From contig DEKW01000005.1 in assembly GCA_002354055.1 (NCBI GenBank), positions 1 through 64,000 of the forward strand: a stretch of DNA of 64,000 nucleotides, given 5' to 3'. The translations under genes were made by a program, and so were the position numbers. This DNA comes from Bacteroidales bacterium UBA2712. Lineage in GTDB: Bacteria; Bacteroidota; Bacteroidia; Bacteroidales; Paludibacteraceae. Each line of letters starts with the position of its first letter. Position 1 is the stretch's first letter. Shown in pieces: positions 58,701 to 64,000 of the stretch. The notes under the pieces are model-generated. The model worked only from the letters and a program-made list of their open reading frames with translations. It was not told where the DNA came from and searched no databases.

Positions 58701-60354
58701 CCCGCAGCTCTTCGCTGCCGTCCGTAGAGAACTCACCGACCTGATAAACCCGGCCGTTGTACGTGTACTCGTACGCTACCGCCAAGACTTCGTCTTGGTT
58801 CAGCGCGCTCTTGAGGGAGATATATCCCAGCGCACTATTCAGCGTGTACTCGCTGCTGGTCAGCAGTCGCGCACTCTCGATCTTCTCGAAATCCAAACCG
58901 CCTTCCATGCCGTTCTGACCTTCCAGTGCGGTACTCGTCTGCTGCAGGTCGCGGAAGGGGGTCGTGCGGATGAACTCATACAAAGTGTTGCCGTTATTAT
59001 CCGGACTTCCGGTCGGAGTGCCACCCCAGTTGGTTATCGTGTGTTGGCTGTTTTCTCCGAGGTCCGCAAAGGCAACAATATTGCGCGCTTGGTCGTAGTT
59101 GCCGCGTTTGTTGGTGATCCAGACCTCAATCTTATTGATCGTGAATCCGCTCGCTATATACGGCACACTCGCCATCGCCTCTTCGTAGTGGTCGCGGAAG
59201 AAATGACTCAGGAAGAAATGTCTGTTCTCGTCGTAGTTATCGCCGCTGACGTCGAACTTCGTCGTCTGTGCGCCGCCCTGGCTGCTCACCGTCTGCGCCT
59301 CACTATTCTGCTGAGAAATCAACGCTTGGATCTTCAACTTGCCGAACTTCAGGTTCGTCTTGATACCGAACAACGCCTTGCTGCCCCTAATCAACGAACT
59401 CGGCAAGTCCATCGTTACGTTTCCGGCCTCAATCGATTGGATGATATCGTCCTCTTCGCCTTTGTAGTTGAGCTTCAGGTTCTGCTGGTCGAACGAGAAG
59501 GAGGCCTCGGTGTTGTAACTCATGTTGAAGTTCAACTTCTGACCTACCTTACCTTGGATGCTCGCTTGGATCTTCTCGTCGAAGTCGAAAATATTGTTGT
59601 TTCGCGCGCGTAAAGTAAGAGACGGGTTTGCGATATACTGGTGCTTGAAGCCGAACAGCAACTCCGCGCTTCCCTGCATCTTCAGTTGCACACCGCCCGG
59701 ACCGAACACCTTGTCCGCCGGACCGATGTTAAACTTCATATCGGTAATGTCAAACTTCTTCTCGTTGTTGTGCTCCACTTCGCCGATCTTCTGCTGCCAG
59801 TATTTATGCATGATCTGCCGCTCCGCAAAGTGGTTATACTCCTCTTGCGTCAGCATGTACGGCGTCGTGATATCCGTGTCACCCATCTTCGTCCGGATGA
59901 CATAAGTGCCCGTCTCCGGCTGGTATTCTACGGTCGTGGAGATATTATTCGGGTCCTGCAGATCCAACGAACTCGTCGGTTGCATCAACTCTCCGTAGTT
60001 CTGCGCCCCTAACTGTTTCACTCTCGTCGGTGCCCAGTAACTGCTATCCGTCTCCGTTACAAAATCCGCCACATCTTCAGGAGTCGTTCCCTCGGCCGGT
60101 GTTCCGTCATCCTCTAAAACCTTCTTAGTCCGCTCCTCACGTGCCTTTCGGGCTGCTTCCCGTTTCGCCTTCTCTGCCTCCTCTTTTGCTTTCTCCTCCT
60201 CACGGGCCTTCTTCTCCGCTTCTTTTTTCGCTTTCTCTTCCGCCACCAACTCCTTCAGCGTCTTCGGCTTCGTCTGCGCATAAACGCCCTCGGCTGCCAT
60301 CGGCAACCAAAGAACCAGACTAATCAGCAATATGTATAGGGTATTCTTTTTCAA
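52726..60354 (-). CDS. sprA: T9SS translocon protein SprA
   Basis: 2542 residues, normal for SprA, the giant 36-strand barrel of the type IX secretion translocon. Signal peptide (LLISLVLWLPMAAEGVYAQ), then a Lys/Glu/Ala-rich helix (about 30-85). SprA-type repeats include GAEVLFGFKHQYI-like and KLNFNMSYNTEASFSFDQQNLKLNYKG, FAHLIPGHTNDVGRVGTAYIDDFE, DVHYPSYWFLAST, NKNRAHLSWFIVDPIF, and KAKVPLYVSYSNE-like segments. C-terminus GLNIKLMLTR. Essential for export of CTD-bearing proteins, several of which are coded in this window. Directly behind ruvA, a common Bacteroidota arrangement. Confidence 0.97.
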   Translation of the reverse strand: MKKNTLYILLISLVLWLPMAAEGVYAQTKPKTLKELVAEEKAKKEAEKKAREEEKAKEEAEKAKREAARKAREERTKKVLEDDGTPAEGTTPEDVADFVTETDSSYWAPTRVKQLGAQNYGELMQPTSSLDLQDPNNISTTVEYQPETGTYVIRTKMGDTDITTPYMLTQEEYNHFAERQIMHKYWQQKIGEVEHNNEKKFDITDMKFNIGPADKVFGPGGVQLKMQGSAELLFGFKHQYIANPSLTLRARNNNIFDFDEKIQASIQGKVGQKLNFNMSYNTEASFSFDQQNLKLNYKGEEDDIIQSIEAGNVTMDLPSSLIRGSKALFGIKTNLKFGKLKIQALISQQNSEAQTVSSQGGAQTTKFDVSGDNYDENRHFFLSHFFRDHYEEAMASVPYIASGFTINKIEVWITNKRGNYDQARNIVAFADLGENSQHTITNWGGTPTGSPDNNGNTLYEFIRTTPFRDLQQTSTALEGQNGMEGGLDFEKIESARLLTSSEYTLNSALGYISLKSALNQDEVLAVAYEYTYNGRVYQVGEFSTDGSEELRAPNALALKMLKSSANAPGVKNRGTWDLMMKNIYSLGATSIQQEKFELYVTYRNDSVGTDIQYLNEGPISGKQLIRVMNLDRLDQKHNASPDGRFDFIEGLTVYSSGGKIIFPVLEPFGSHLANALGNDPRLVQKYCYQELYDSTLVVAQELSEKNKFHLTGKYKGTNGSEIRLGAMNVPRGSVTVTAGGATLIENVDYTVDYTMGTVTILNTSILESGTNVDVKLENQSTFSMQRKSLFGAHLEYEFNKDLVLGGTIMHLRERPLTTKVNTGSEPLANTIWGVNGSWKTEMQWLTNAIDKIPWITATAPSTFQINAEFAHLIPGHTNDVGRVGTAYIDDFENTTTNIDVHYPSYWFLASTPAVFDESKDINQTSYNKNRAHLSWFIVDPIFGYPQTNTPAHIRDDLAALSDHRTRIVYQDEIYPNRQEASNVDTKLAILNLAYYPSERGQYNVSASEIGPDGRLTTPKKRWAGIMRKLDNTDFEKANIEYIQFWLMDPALTNPDGYEGELYINLGDISEDILRDGKKAFEHGLPVSAADQGRVDSTIWGFVPRTTSTVVAFSNEEGSRAMQDVGLNGLSTEQELSWPIYRQYLTELEGKVSADVWSAWGRDRFSPRNDPAGDNFHYYRGSDYDQEEVSILNRYKHFNGTEGNSPATEQQTESYGTASTLTPDIEDINLDNTLNEYEKYYQYKVILRPDMMEVGRQHITEKKVRQVTLRNGETADVTWYQFKIPLRGDSATVQKVGSIRNWKSIRFMRMYLTGCEKETHLRFATLDLVRGDWRQYTRDLAPIGTAVNSGASIDVQTVNIEENSTRTPVNYVLPPGVSRQTDPGQAQLIAQNEQAMVMRVMNLSPHDARAMYKNTGFDMRQYKNLQMFVHAEQMSTIDPELKDGDLTCFIRLGSDLRNNYYEYEIPLHLTAPGQYNNNNAVDREKVWPTANMFDFPLKVLTDAKVARNKAKRAGNEGVGNTIPYVIYDDANDKPQNKITVLGNPTLEEVSTIMIGVRNNGQHDASGEVWVNELRLSQFNEQGGVAAMANAALAISDIAQVNVAGRLETAGYGSIESNVLDRNLDNFYQLSVSAALEAGRLFPEKAKIQMPLYVSYSNETTSPDYDPLDTDVKLSETLSTYDTKAERDSIKKMTNTVHEATSFSVSNLKVNIHSKKKDMFYDPANFSISASYNKQNEHSPEMETNTTTDHKGSFQYAYNFNPKPWEPFSKVEKVQKVKFLKEMNFYYLPQSWSFNTNMHRTFSHMKMRDLAGSSAEAMDLTFSKDFTWDRNVDIKYDLTKNMKFSFQSAMNAIIDEGKYTPEILKGRYFDEEFNHDKYEAWKDTIQRSLAKWGKPYTYQQVFTASWNVPFNRIPGLDALTANASYNANYNWTRTASTTNGVDRGNTVSSMQSWQIDGGINFETWYGQSKYWKATTQRWSGRGGRRNFKPKTFTQTVALKKGEATEITHRLNSELVKVSVADSTGKAVPVSFKPSGNTKVSITPKADCAMATITVTTKDPNERTPAQIAGEVFTYVGTMIRRLQVTYRETNSLTLPGFEPEAGFMGQKRVNGRYAPGFDYAFGFIPNDMVERAQREGWLSGDTSVVQPATRAHTSDLDIKLTLEPLPGLKVQLNGKRYMAQNTSIIYSYGDLQENMTGSFNITQCAIGTLFSRVGSQEENFANSAFDQFLANRDIIQERVQEQYTGVKLPDGGFISGTPFAGTTYDPSKHGKINNNSADVLVPAFLAAYTGRDARKISTNPFLGILKILPNWSITYDGLGKLPWMKDHFKSVTLTHAYTCKYTIGSYSSYSTWVGASGNDKSVGFVRDVTTDTPRPSSAYDISNVTLTESFSPLIGLNLTMKNSLSIKTEYRKQRNLALNVTSVQLTEGHTNEFVIGAGYTIKNLNFIAKKKDGGQTKVSNDLKLQVDVSYKDVKMLLRKVEEGITQASSGNKVFAIKISADYVLSQKINLQLFYDHQGTTPLISSSYPVKADNVGLNIKLMLTR

Positions 60355-60369
60355 TTTCTTCCTGTAATT

Positions 60370-60428
60370 CGGTCTGTACTCTGTCAGCGGCTTTGCCGCG
60401 GTCTGTGTTCTGTCAGCGCAGCGATCTA
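60370..60428. repeat. CGGTCT-type repeat between ruvA and sprA
   Basis: CGGTCTGTACTCTGTCAG-CGGCTTTGCCG-CGGTCTGTGTTCTGTCAG-CGCAGCG-ATCTATAG. It contains the ruvA stop (CTA, 60426-60428) and fills most of the gap before sprA. Confidence 0.9.
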
Positions 60429-61064
60429 TAGCATTTTCAACGCTTCGCGAATGACAGCCTCCACTTTCATATCCGGCTGTGTCTTCAAAATCTTATCTAC
60501 CGCCTTGCCGCTGGCTGCCGACGCAAAACCAAGCATCGTCAACGCGCTTACCGCCTCGGCTTTCACGCCGCTCTCGGCCTCTACATCCAGCATCGGAATC
60601 TCTGTCGGATCGCCGCCCAGATCTAACTTAATCGCCTTGTCCTTCAGGTCCACAATGATCCTCTGCGCGGTCTTCGGACCCAAGCCCTTCACTTTCGCCA
60701 TGGCCTTCGCGTTGCCCGTAGCGATCAGCATCCGCAACTCTTCTGCGCTGAAAGCACTCATGATCATCCGCGCCGTCGCGGCACCCACACCGCTAACCGT
60801 CAGCAGCAACTCAAACAACTGCCTTTCCGCCTTCGTCACAAAGCCATACACCTCATGCACGTCCTCACGGATAATCTCCGTGATGAACAACTTCACCTCT
60901 TCGCTTTCGACTTTAGCCTCTAACCCTTCGCCTTTAGCCTCTTTCCCCACCAGCGCCGAGTAACCCGGCAGCGTAATAGCGATTCCGTAACCCACGCCCG
61001 CAGCCTCTATAACGGCCTCCGTCGGGTTCAATTCGGTCAATATTCCTTTGATATATTCGATCAT
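60426..61064 (-). CDS. ruvA: Holliday junction branch-migration protein RuvA
   Basis: 212 residues (about 200 is usual). Domain I OB-fold (MIEYIKGILTELNPTEAVIEAAGVGYGIAI, listed as landmark 1-30), domain II with helix-hairpin-helix motifs LLTVSGVGAATARMIMS and KVKGLGPKTAQRIIVDLKDK, and C-terminal domain III (VSALTMLGFASAASGKAVDKIL) that contacts RuvB. Extra residues (KEAKGEGLEAKVESEE, about 41-56) coded by a heptamer array sit between two strands of the OB-fold. Upstream leader carries two hairpins. Confidence 0.96.
   Translation of the reverse strand: MIEYIKGILTELNPTEAVIEAAGVGYGIAITLPGYSALVGKEAKGEGLEAKVESEEVKLFITEIIREDVHEVYGFVTKAERQLFELLLTVSGVGAATARMIMSAFSAEELRMLIATGNAKAMAKVKGLGPKTAQRIIVDLKDKAIKLDLGGDPTEIPMLDVEAESGVKAEAVSALTMLGFASAASGKAVDKILKTQPDMKVEAVIREALKML
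60899..60947. repeat. Heptamer array in ruvA
   Basis: CTTCGCT-TTCGACT-TTAGCCT-CTAACCC-TTCGCCT-TTAGCCT-CTTTCCC. In frame; words shared with the array in alr (24608). Confidence 0.8.
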
Positions 61065-61090
61065 CGTCTTTATTTTTCTTTGTCCTGTTC

Positions 61091-61143
61091 TCGCGCATTT
61101 TTGCGCGAACCCTGTATGTTTGTTCCGCCGGATTTTATCCGGC
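61091..61143 (-). promoter_or_regulatory. Two hairpins in the ruvA leader
   Basis: TCGCGCA-TTTT-TGCGCGA (61091-61108) and GCCGGAT-TTT-ATCCGGC (61127-61143), both with 7-bp perfect stems between promoter and start codon. Confidence 0.65.
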
Positions 61144-61159
61144 TATACACAAAAAGCCT

Positions 61160-61191
61160 GCAAATGTACAACTTTTTTTTCATATACGCAA
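61160..61191 (-). promoter_or_regulatory. Promoter of the ruvA-sprA operon
   Basis: Minus strand: TTG (61189-61191), 20 bases, TACATTTGC (61160-61168). Confidence 0.85.
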
Positions 61192-61234
61192 GCACGCGCG
61201 CATTTTTCTTATAAAATGTGTGCATTTTGTTAAA

Positions 61235-61262
61235 TTTTGAATTTTGAATTTTGAATTTTGAA
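61235..61262. repeat. Perfect heptamer array (TTTTGAA)x4 upstream of thiL
   Basis: Four identical units. The third carries the TTTG that serves as -33 box of the thiL promoter. Confidence 0.95.
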
Positions 61263-61281
61263 ATATTCTTCGTACCTTTGC
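61250..61281 (+). promoter_or_regulatory. Promoter of thiL
   Basis: TTTG (61250-61253), 19-base spacer, TACCTTTGC (61273-61281). The -33 element is part of the heptamer array. Confidence 0.75.
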
Positions 61282-61301
61282 ATGCCCATTACGTGTGTAT
61301 T

Positions 61302-62312
61302 ATGACAGAAATCTCAAAATACGGTGAGTTTGGACTCATCAAACATCTGACAAAAGACCTCAAAACGGTCCAGCCTTCGACGAAGAAATCCGTTGGAGAC
61401 GATTGTGCTGTCATGGATTTTGGCTCCAAAAAAGTCCTCATGACAACCGACATGCTCCTCGAAGGCGTGCATTTCAACCTCGAGTACGTGCCCCTCAAGC
61501 ACCTTGGTTACAAGGCGGCAGTAGTCAATTTCTCGGATATCTACGCCATGAACGGTACGCCGACCCAGATTACCGTTTCGCTCGGCATCTCCAAGCGTTT
61601 CTCGGTCGAAGATATCGAAGCCCTTTATTCGGGCATTCGCCTGGCGTGCGAGCGCTATAACGTCGATCTCGTCGGAGGAGACACGTGCGCCTCTATGACC
61701 GGTCTTACGATCTCGATCACTTGCCTCGGAACGGCGGCGGCAAAAGACATTGTCTATCGCAACGGCGCCAAACTGAACGACCTCATCTGCGTCTCCGGCA
61801 ATCTCGGAACCGCTTATATGGGGCTCCAACTCCTCGAACGCGAACGTCTGGCGAATGCCGAGCAGCCTGACTTTGCCGGCAAGGAATACCTCCTCGAGCG
61901 CCAGCTCAAGCCTGAAGCCCGCCGCGACATCCTCGAGTCCCTTCGCAAAGCCGGAGTCAAGCCCACAGCGATGATGGATATCTCCGATGGCCTCTCCTCT
62001 GAACTCATGCATATATGCTCGCAGTCGAACGTCGGTTGCTGCATCTACGAAGACAAGCTGCCCATCGATTATCAAGCTGCTGCTTTAGCCGAAGAGATGA
62101 ACCTCAATATCGTCACCTGCGCCCTCAACGGCGGCGAAGACTACGAACTCCTCTTCACTTGTTCGCTCGACGACTACGAGAAACTCATCCCCGTGGACGA
62201 CCTCTATATCATCGGTCACATCACCAAACCCGAATACGGCTGCAATCTCATCGGCCGCAACGGCGAAGAACTAACCCTCAAAGCACAAGGATGGAACGCT
62301 TTTCAATTATAA
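61302..62312 (+). CDS. thiL: Thiamine-monophosphate kinase
   Basis: 336 residues from the ATG at 61302 (an upstream TTG frame covers the promoter). N-terminal EFGLIKHLTKDLKT, VGDDCAVMDFGSKKVLMTTDMLLEGVHF (landmark 32-58, metal-binding Asp residues), GYKAAVVNFSDIYAMNGTPTQITVSLGI, VDLVGGDTCASMTGLTISITCLG, ISGNLG-type VSGNLGTAYMGLQLL, MMDISDGLSSELMHIC, LNGGEDYELLFTC. Phosphorylates thiamine monophosphate to the diphosphate. Overlaps the next gene by 22 bases. Confidence 0.96.
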   Translation: MTEISKYGEFGLIKHLTKDLKTVQPSTKKSVGDDCAVMDFGSKKVLMTTDMLLEGVHFNLEYVPLKHLGYKAAVVNFSDIYAMNGTPTQITVSLGISKRFSVEDIEALYSGIRLACERYNVDLVGGDTCASMTGLTISITCLGTAAAKDIVYRNGAKLNDLICVSGNLGTAYMGLQLLERERLANAEQPDFAGKEYLLERQLKPEARRDILESLRKAGVKPTAMMDISDGLSSELMHICSQSNVGCCIYEDKLPIDYQAAALAEEMNLNIVTCALNGGEDYELLFTCSLDDYEKLIPVDDLYIIGHITKPEYGCNLIGRNGEELTLKAQGWNAFQL

Positions 62313-63289
62313 TCCCCGTATATAACCGCCCGGACGAAGTGGCGGAACTCCTCGATTCGCTGACCCGTCAGACGGACAAAGGCTTCGAAGTCCTCGTGAT
62401 TGAGGATGGCTCGTCTGTCCCCTGCGAGGAGGTGTGCAAACAATATGCCTCGCAGTTCGACCTGCATTATTACTTTAAGCCCAACTCCGGACGCTCGGAA
62501 ACACGCAATTATGGTATCGCGCGGGCCACGGGCGATTGGTTCGTTATCTATGACTCCGACGTCATCGTACCGCCTCATTATATTGCTACTGTACGGGCCG
62601 AGCTGGCGAAGAATCCCGTGGATTGTTACGGAGGACCCGATGCCGCCGACGACTCGTTCTCCGATGTCCAGAAGGCAATCAACTACTCCATGACATCCAT
62701 CATGACCACCGGAGGAATACGCGGAGCGACGAAAAATAAGGAGAAGTTCTCCCCGCGTTCCTTCAATATGGGTATCTCGCGGCGATGCTTTGAAACGGTG
62801 GGAGGATACAAAAATATGATCGGCGAAGATATCGATCTCTCCATCCGTATCAAGCAAGCCGGCTTCAAGACGACGCTTATTCCCGAGGCTTATGTCTATC
62901 ATAAACGCCGCGTGGATTTGACGAAATTCTTCCGCCAGGTGAATACGTTTGGAAAAGGACGCGTCTTGTTGGCGGAGTTGCACCCCGGTTCGCTCAAACC
63001 GGTTCATCTCCTGCCGGCGGTCTTTGTGGTCGGTAACTGTACGCTCATCCTGGCGGCGATCGTCTTGGCTTTCTTCAACTGGAGATGGGCACTCGTGGCA
63101 CTACTTCCGCTCGCCCTGTACATACTTGGAATCTTCTGCGAGTCCCTCTATAAAAACCGATCGCTCAAGATCGCCCTCCTCTCGATCGCTACGGCGTATA
63201 TCCAGACTTTCGGCTACGGCTTGGGATTCCTCGGGGAGTGCATCAGTCATAAAGCGCGAAAGGCAAAACAAGAAGAATTATATAAATAA
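62291..63289 (+). CDS. Membrane-associated family 2 glycosyltransferase
   Basis: 332 residues from the ATG at 62291 inside the thiL 3' end. GT-A fold: FSIIIPVYNRPDEVAELLDSL (3-23), FEVLVIEDGSS, RNYGIARATGDWFVIYDSDVIVP (DxD), FNMGISRRCFETVGGY, GEDIDLSIRIKQAG (catalytic ED region). Two hydrophobic segments near 240-290 (VFVVGNCTLILAAIVLAFF, LVALLPLALYILGIF) anchor it. Next to a UDP-glucuronate decarboxylase gene (9 bases on), it probably takes part in surface polysaccharide or glycoprotein synthesis. Confidence 0.9.
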   Translation: MERFSIIIPVYNRPDEVAELLDSLTRQTDKGFEVLVIEDGSSVPCEEVCKQYASQFDLHYYFKPNSGRSETRNYGIARATGDWFVIYDSDVIVPPHYIATVRAELAKNPVDCYGGPDAADDSFSDVQKAINYSMTSIMTTGGIRGATKNKEKFSPRSFNMGISRRCFETVGGYKNMIGEDIDLSIRIKQAGFKTTLIPEAYVYHKRRVDLTKFFRQVNTFGKGRVLLAELHPGSLKPVHLLPAVFVVGNCTLILAAIVLAFFNWRWALVALLPLALYILGIFCESLYKNRSLKIALLSIATAYIQTFGYGLGFLGECISHKARKAKQEELYK

Positions 63290-63298
63290 CACGATACA

Positions 63299-64000
63299 AT
63301 GAAAAAAATCTTAGTTACAGGAGGGGCCGGTTTCCTTGGCTCGCATCTTTGCGAAGCGCTACTCAAGCAGGGGAACGAGGTCATCTGCATGGACAATTAT
63401 TTCACGGGCAGCAAGTCCAATATCGTACACCTGCTCGACAACCCCTATTTTGAACTTTACCGTCACGATGTCACGATGCCGGCGCACGTAGAGGTGGACG
63501 AGATTTATAATCTCGCTTGCCCTGCTTCCCCCATCCATTACCAATATGACCCCATCAAGACCATCCAGACATCTATCATGGGAGCGATCAACATGTTGGG
63601 AGTGGCAAAACGTACCGGCGCTAAAATCCTGCAGGCTTCTACTAGCGAGGTGTACGGAGACCCGCATATCCATCCGCAACCGGAGGAGTATTGGGGAAAC
63701 GTGAACCCGATTGGTATCCGTTCTTGTTACGACGAGGGCAAACGTTGCGCCGAGACACTTTTCTTCGACTACTACCGCCAGAACAAGGTGCGCATTAAGG
63801 TCATCCGTATCTTCAATACCTACGGCCCGAATATGCACCCGAATGACGGACGTGTAGTCTCTAATTTTATCGTTCAGGCGCTTAAGGGAAAAGACATCAC
63901 CATCTACGGTGACGGCTCCCAGACTCGCTCGTTCTGTTATTGCGATGACCTGATTCGTGGTATGATTGCCATGATGGCGACGCCCGATGAGATAACAGGA
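63299..64000 (+). CDS. UDP-glucuronate decarboxylase-type NAD-dependent epimerase (partial, runs off the window)
   Basis: First 234 codons. Rossmann motif LVTGGAGFLGSHLCEALL, MDNYFTGSKSNI, YNLACPASPIHYQYDPIKT (the UXS signature PASPxxYxxxP), catalytic STSEVYGDP and YDEGKR (Tyr and Lys of the SDR triad), RIFNTYGPNM, DGSQTRSFCYCDDL. Converts UDP-glucuronate to UDP-xylose. The 3' end lies outside the window. Confidence 0.93.
   Translation, partial: MKKILVTGGAGFLGSHLCEALLKQGNEVICMDNYFTGSKSNIVHLLDNPYFELYRHDVTMPAHVEVDEIYNLACPASPIHYQYDPIKTIQTSIMGAINMLGVAKRTGAKILQASTSEVYGDPHIHPQPEEYWGNVNPIGIRSCYDEGKRCAETLFFDYYRQNKVRIKVIRIFNTYGPNMHPNDGRVVSNFIVQALKGKDITIYGDGSQTRSFCYCDDLIRGMIAMMATPDEITG

Noticed and set aside
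62015..62290. N-terminal extension of the glycosyltransferase
   Set aside because: Arg-rich out-of-frame translation of thiL; the GT2 domain begins exactly at the ATG at 62291.

Overview
The window comes from a member of the Bacteroidota, most likely the Bacteroidales. Evidence: a SusC/SusD polysaccharide utilisation locus, a fused murF-alr gene, a TamL-type BamA homologue, SprA of the type IX secretion system (T9SS), and promoters of the TTG-N20-TAnnTTTG type with a -7 box (TAnnTTTGC) and no obvious Shine-Dalgarno sequences. I cannot name genus or species from sequence alone.

Layout. 1-130: tRNA-Arg(ACG) and its promoter, minus strand. 308-11814: a glucan utilisation locus, with a membrane-spanning DUF6377-type regulator, then SusC, SusD, a SusE/F-like binding lipoprotein, a GH66 dextranase-type enzyme and a GH97 alpha-glucosidase-type enzyme. 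Dextran-like alpha-1,6-glucan is the best substrate guess. 11859-17524: two secreted proteins with starch-binding-like modules and C-terminal sorting signals, and a small membrane protein. 17525-20500: an accessory island of six or seven very small genes, four of which look like members of one family at different stages of shortening, followed by about 630 bases rich in palindromes. 20539-22956: a secreted GH71/99-like protein. 23298-28197: murF-alr (with much of the MurF half missing), an ABC ATPase, a THUMP-like methyltransferase and a SpoIID-type protein. 28218-30481: a glycosyltransferase and a BadF/N-acetylglucosamine-kinase-like protein. 30609-34331: SulP transporter, CotH-like secreted protein, rubrerythrin. 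34344-42979 (minus operon): tamL, rnhB, sppA, lpxK, msbA-like ABC exporter, mnmA. 43105-45920: TrmH-type RNA methyltransferase converging on thrS. 46106-50729: S1/P1 nuclease, DUF5020 protein, large T9SS cargo. 50792-61064 (minus operon): ruvA, sprA, NadR-like kinase, DUF4301 protein. 61302-64000: thiL, glycosyltransferase, start of UDP-glucuronate decarboxylase.

The most striking property is not a gene. From about 17 kb onward the chromosome is sprinkled with short, degenerate tandem arrays whose period is almost always seven bases (sometimes eight). They lie between genes, but also in frame inside conserved enzymes (murF-alr, ruvA, trmH-type, spoIID, badF, glycosyltransferase), and repeatedly at gene junctions, where the array itself supplies the stop codon of one gene and the start or stop codon of the next. 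A second family has the form TCT-word-AG, small hairpin, CGG, repeated in tandem. It lies in frame in at least seven genes, including the signal peptides of three consecutive surface lipoproteins of the glucan locus. A third, GC-rich hairpin family occurs in frame in three genes. Together these suggest an active process that writes short repeats and palindromes into this genome and that proteins tolerate. Nearest analogues known to me are cyanobacterial heptanucleotide STRR repeats and the in-frame Rickettsia palindromic elements; I do not know of a described Bacteroidales counterpart.

Functional links: SprA is the T9SS translocon, and at least five secreted proteins here end in a T9SS-like sorting segment (one full-length, four a short motif of the type DGxLxIxRxGxxYNxxGxxVK), so export machinery and cargo lie in the same window.
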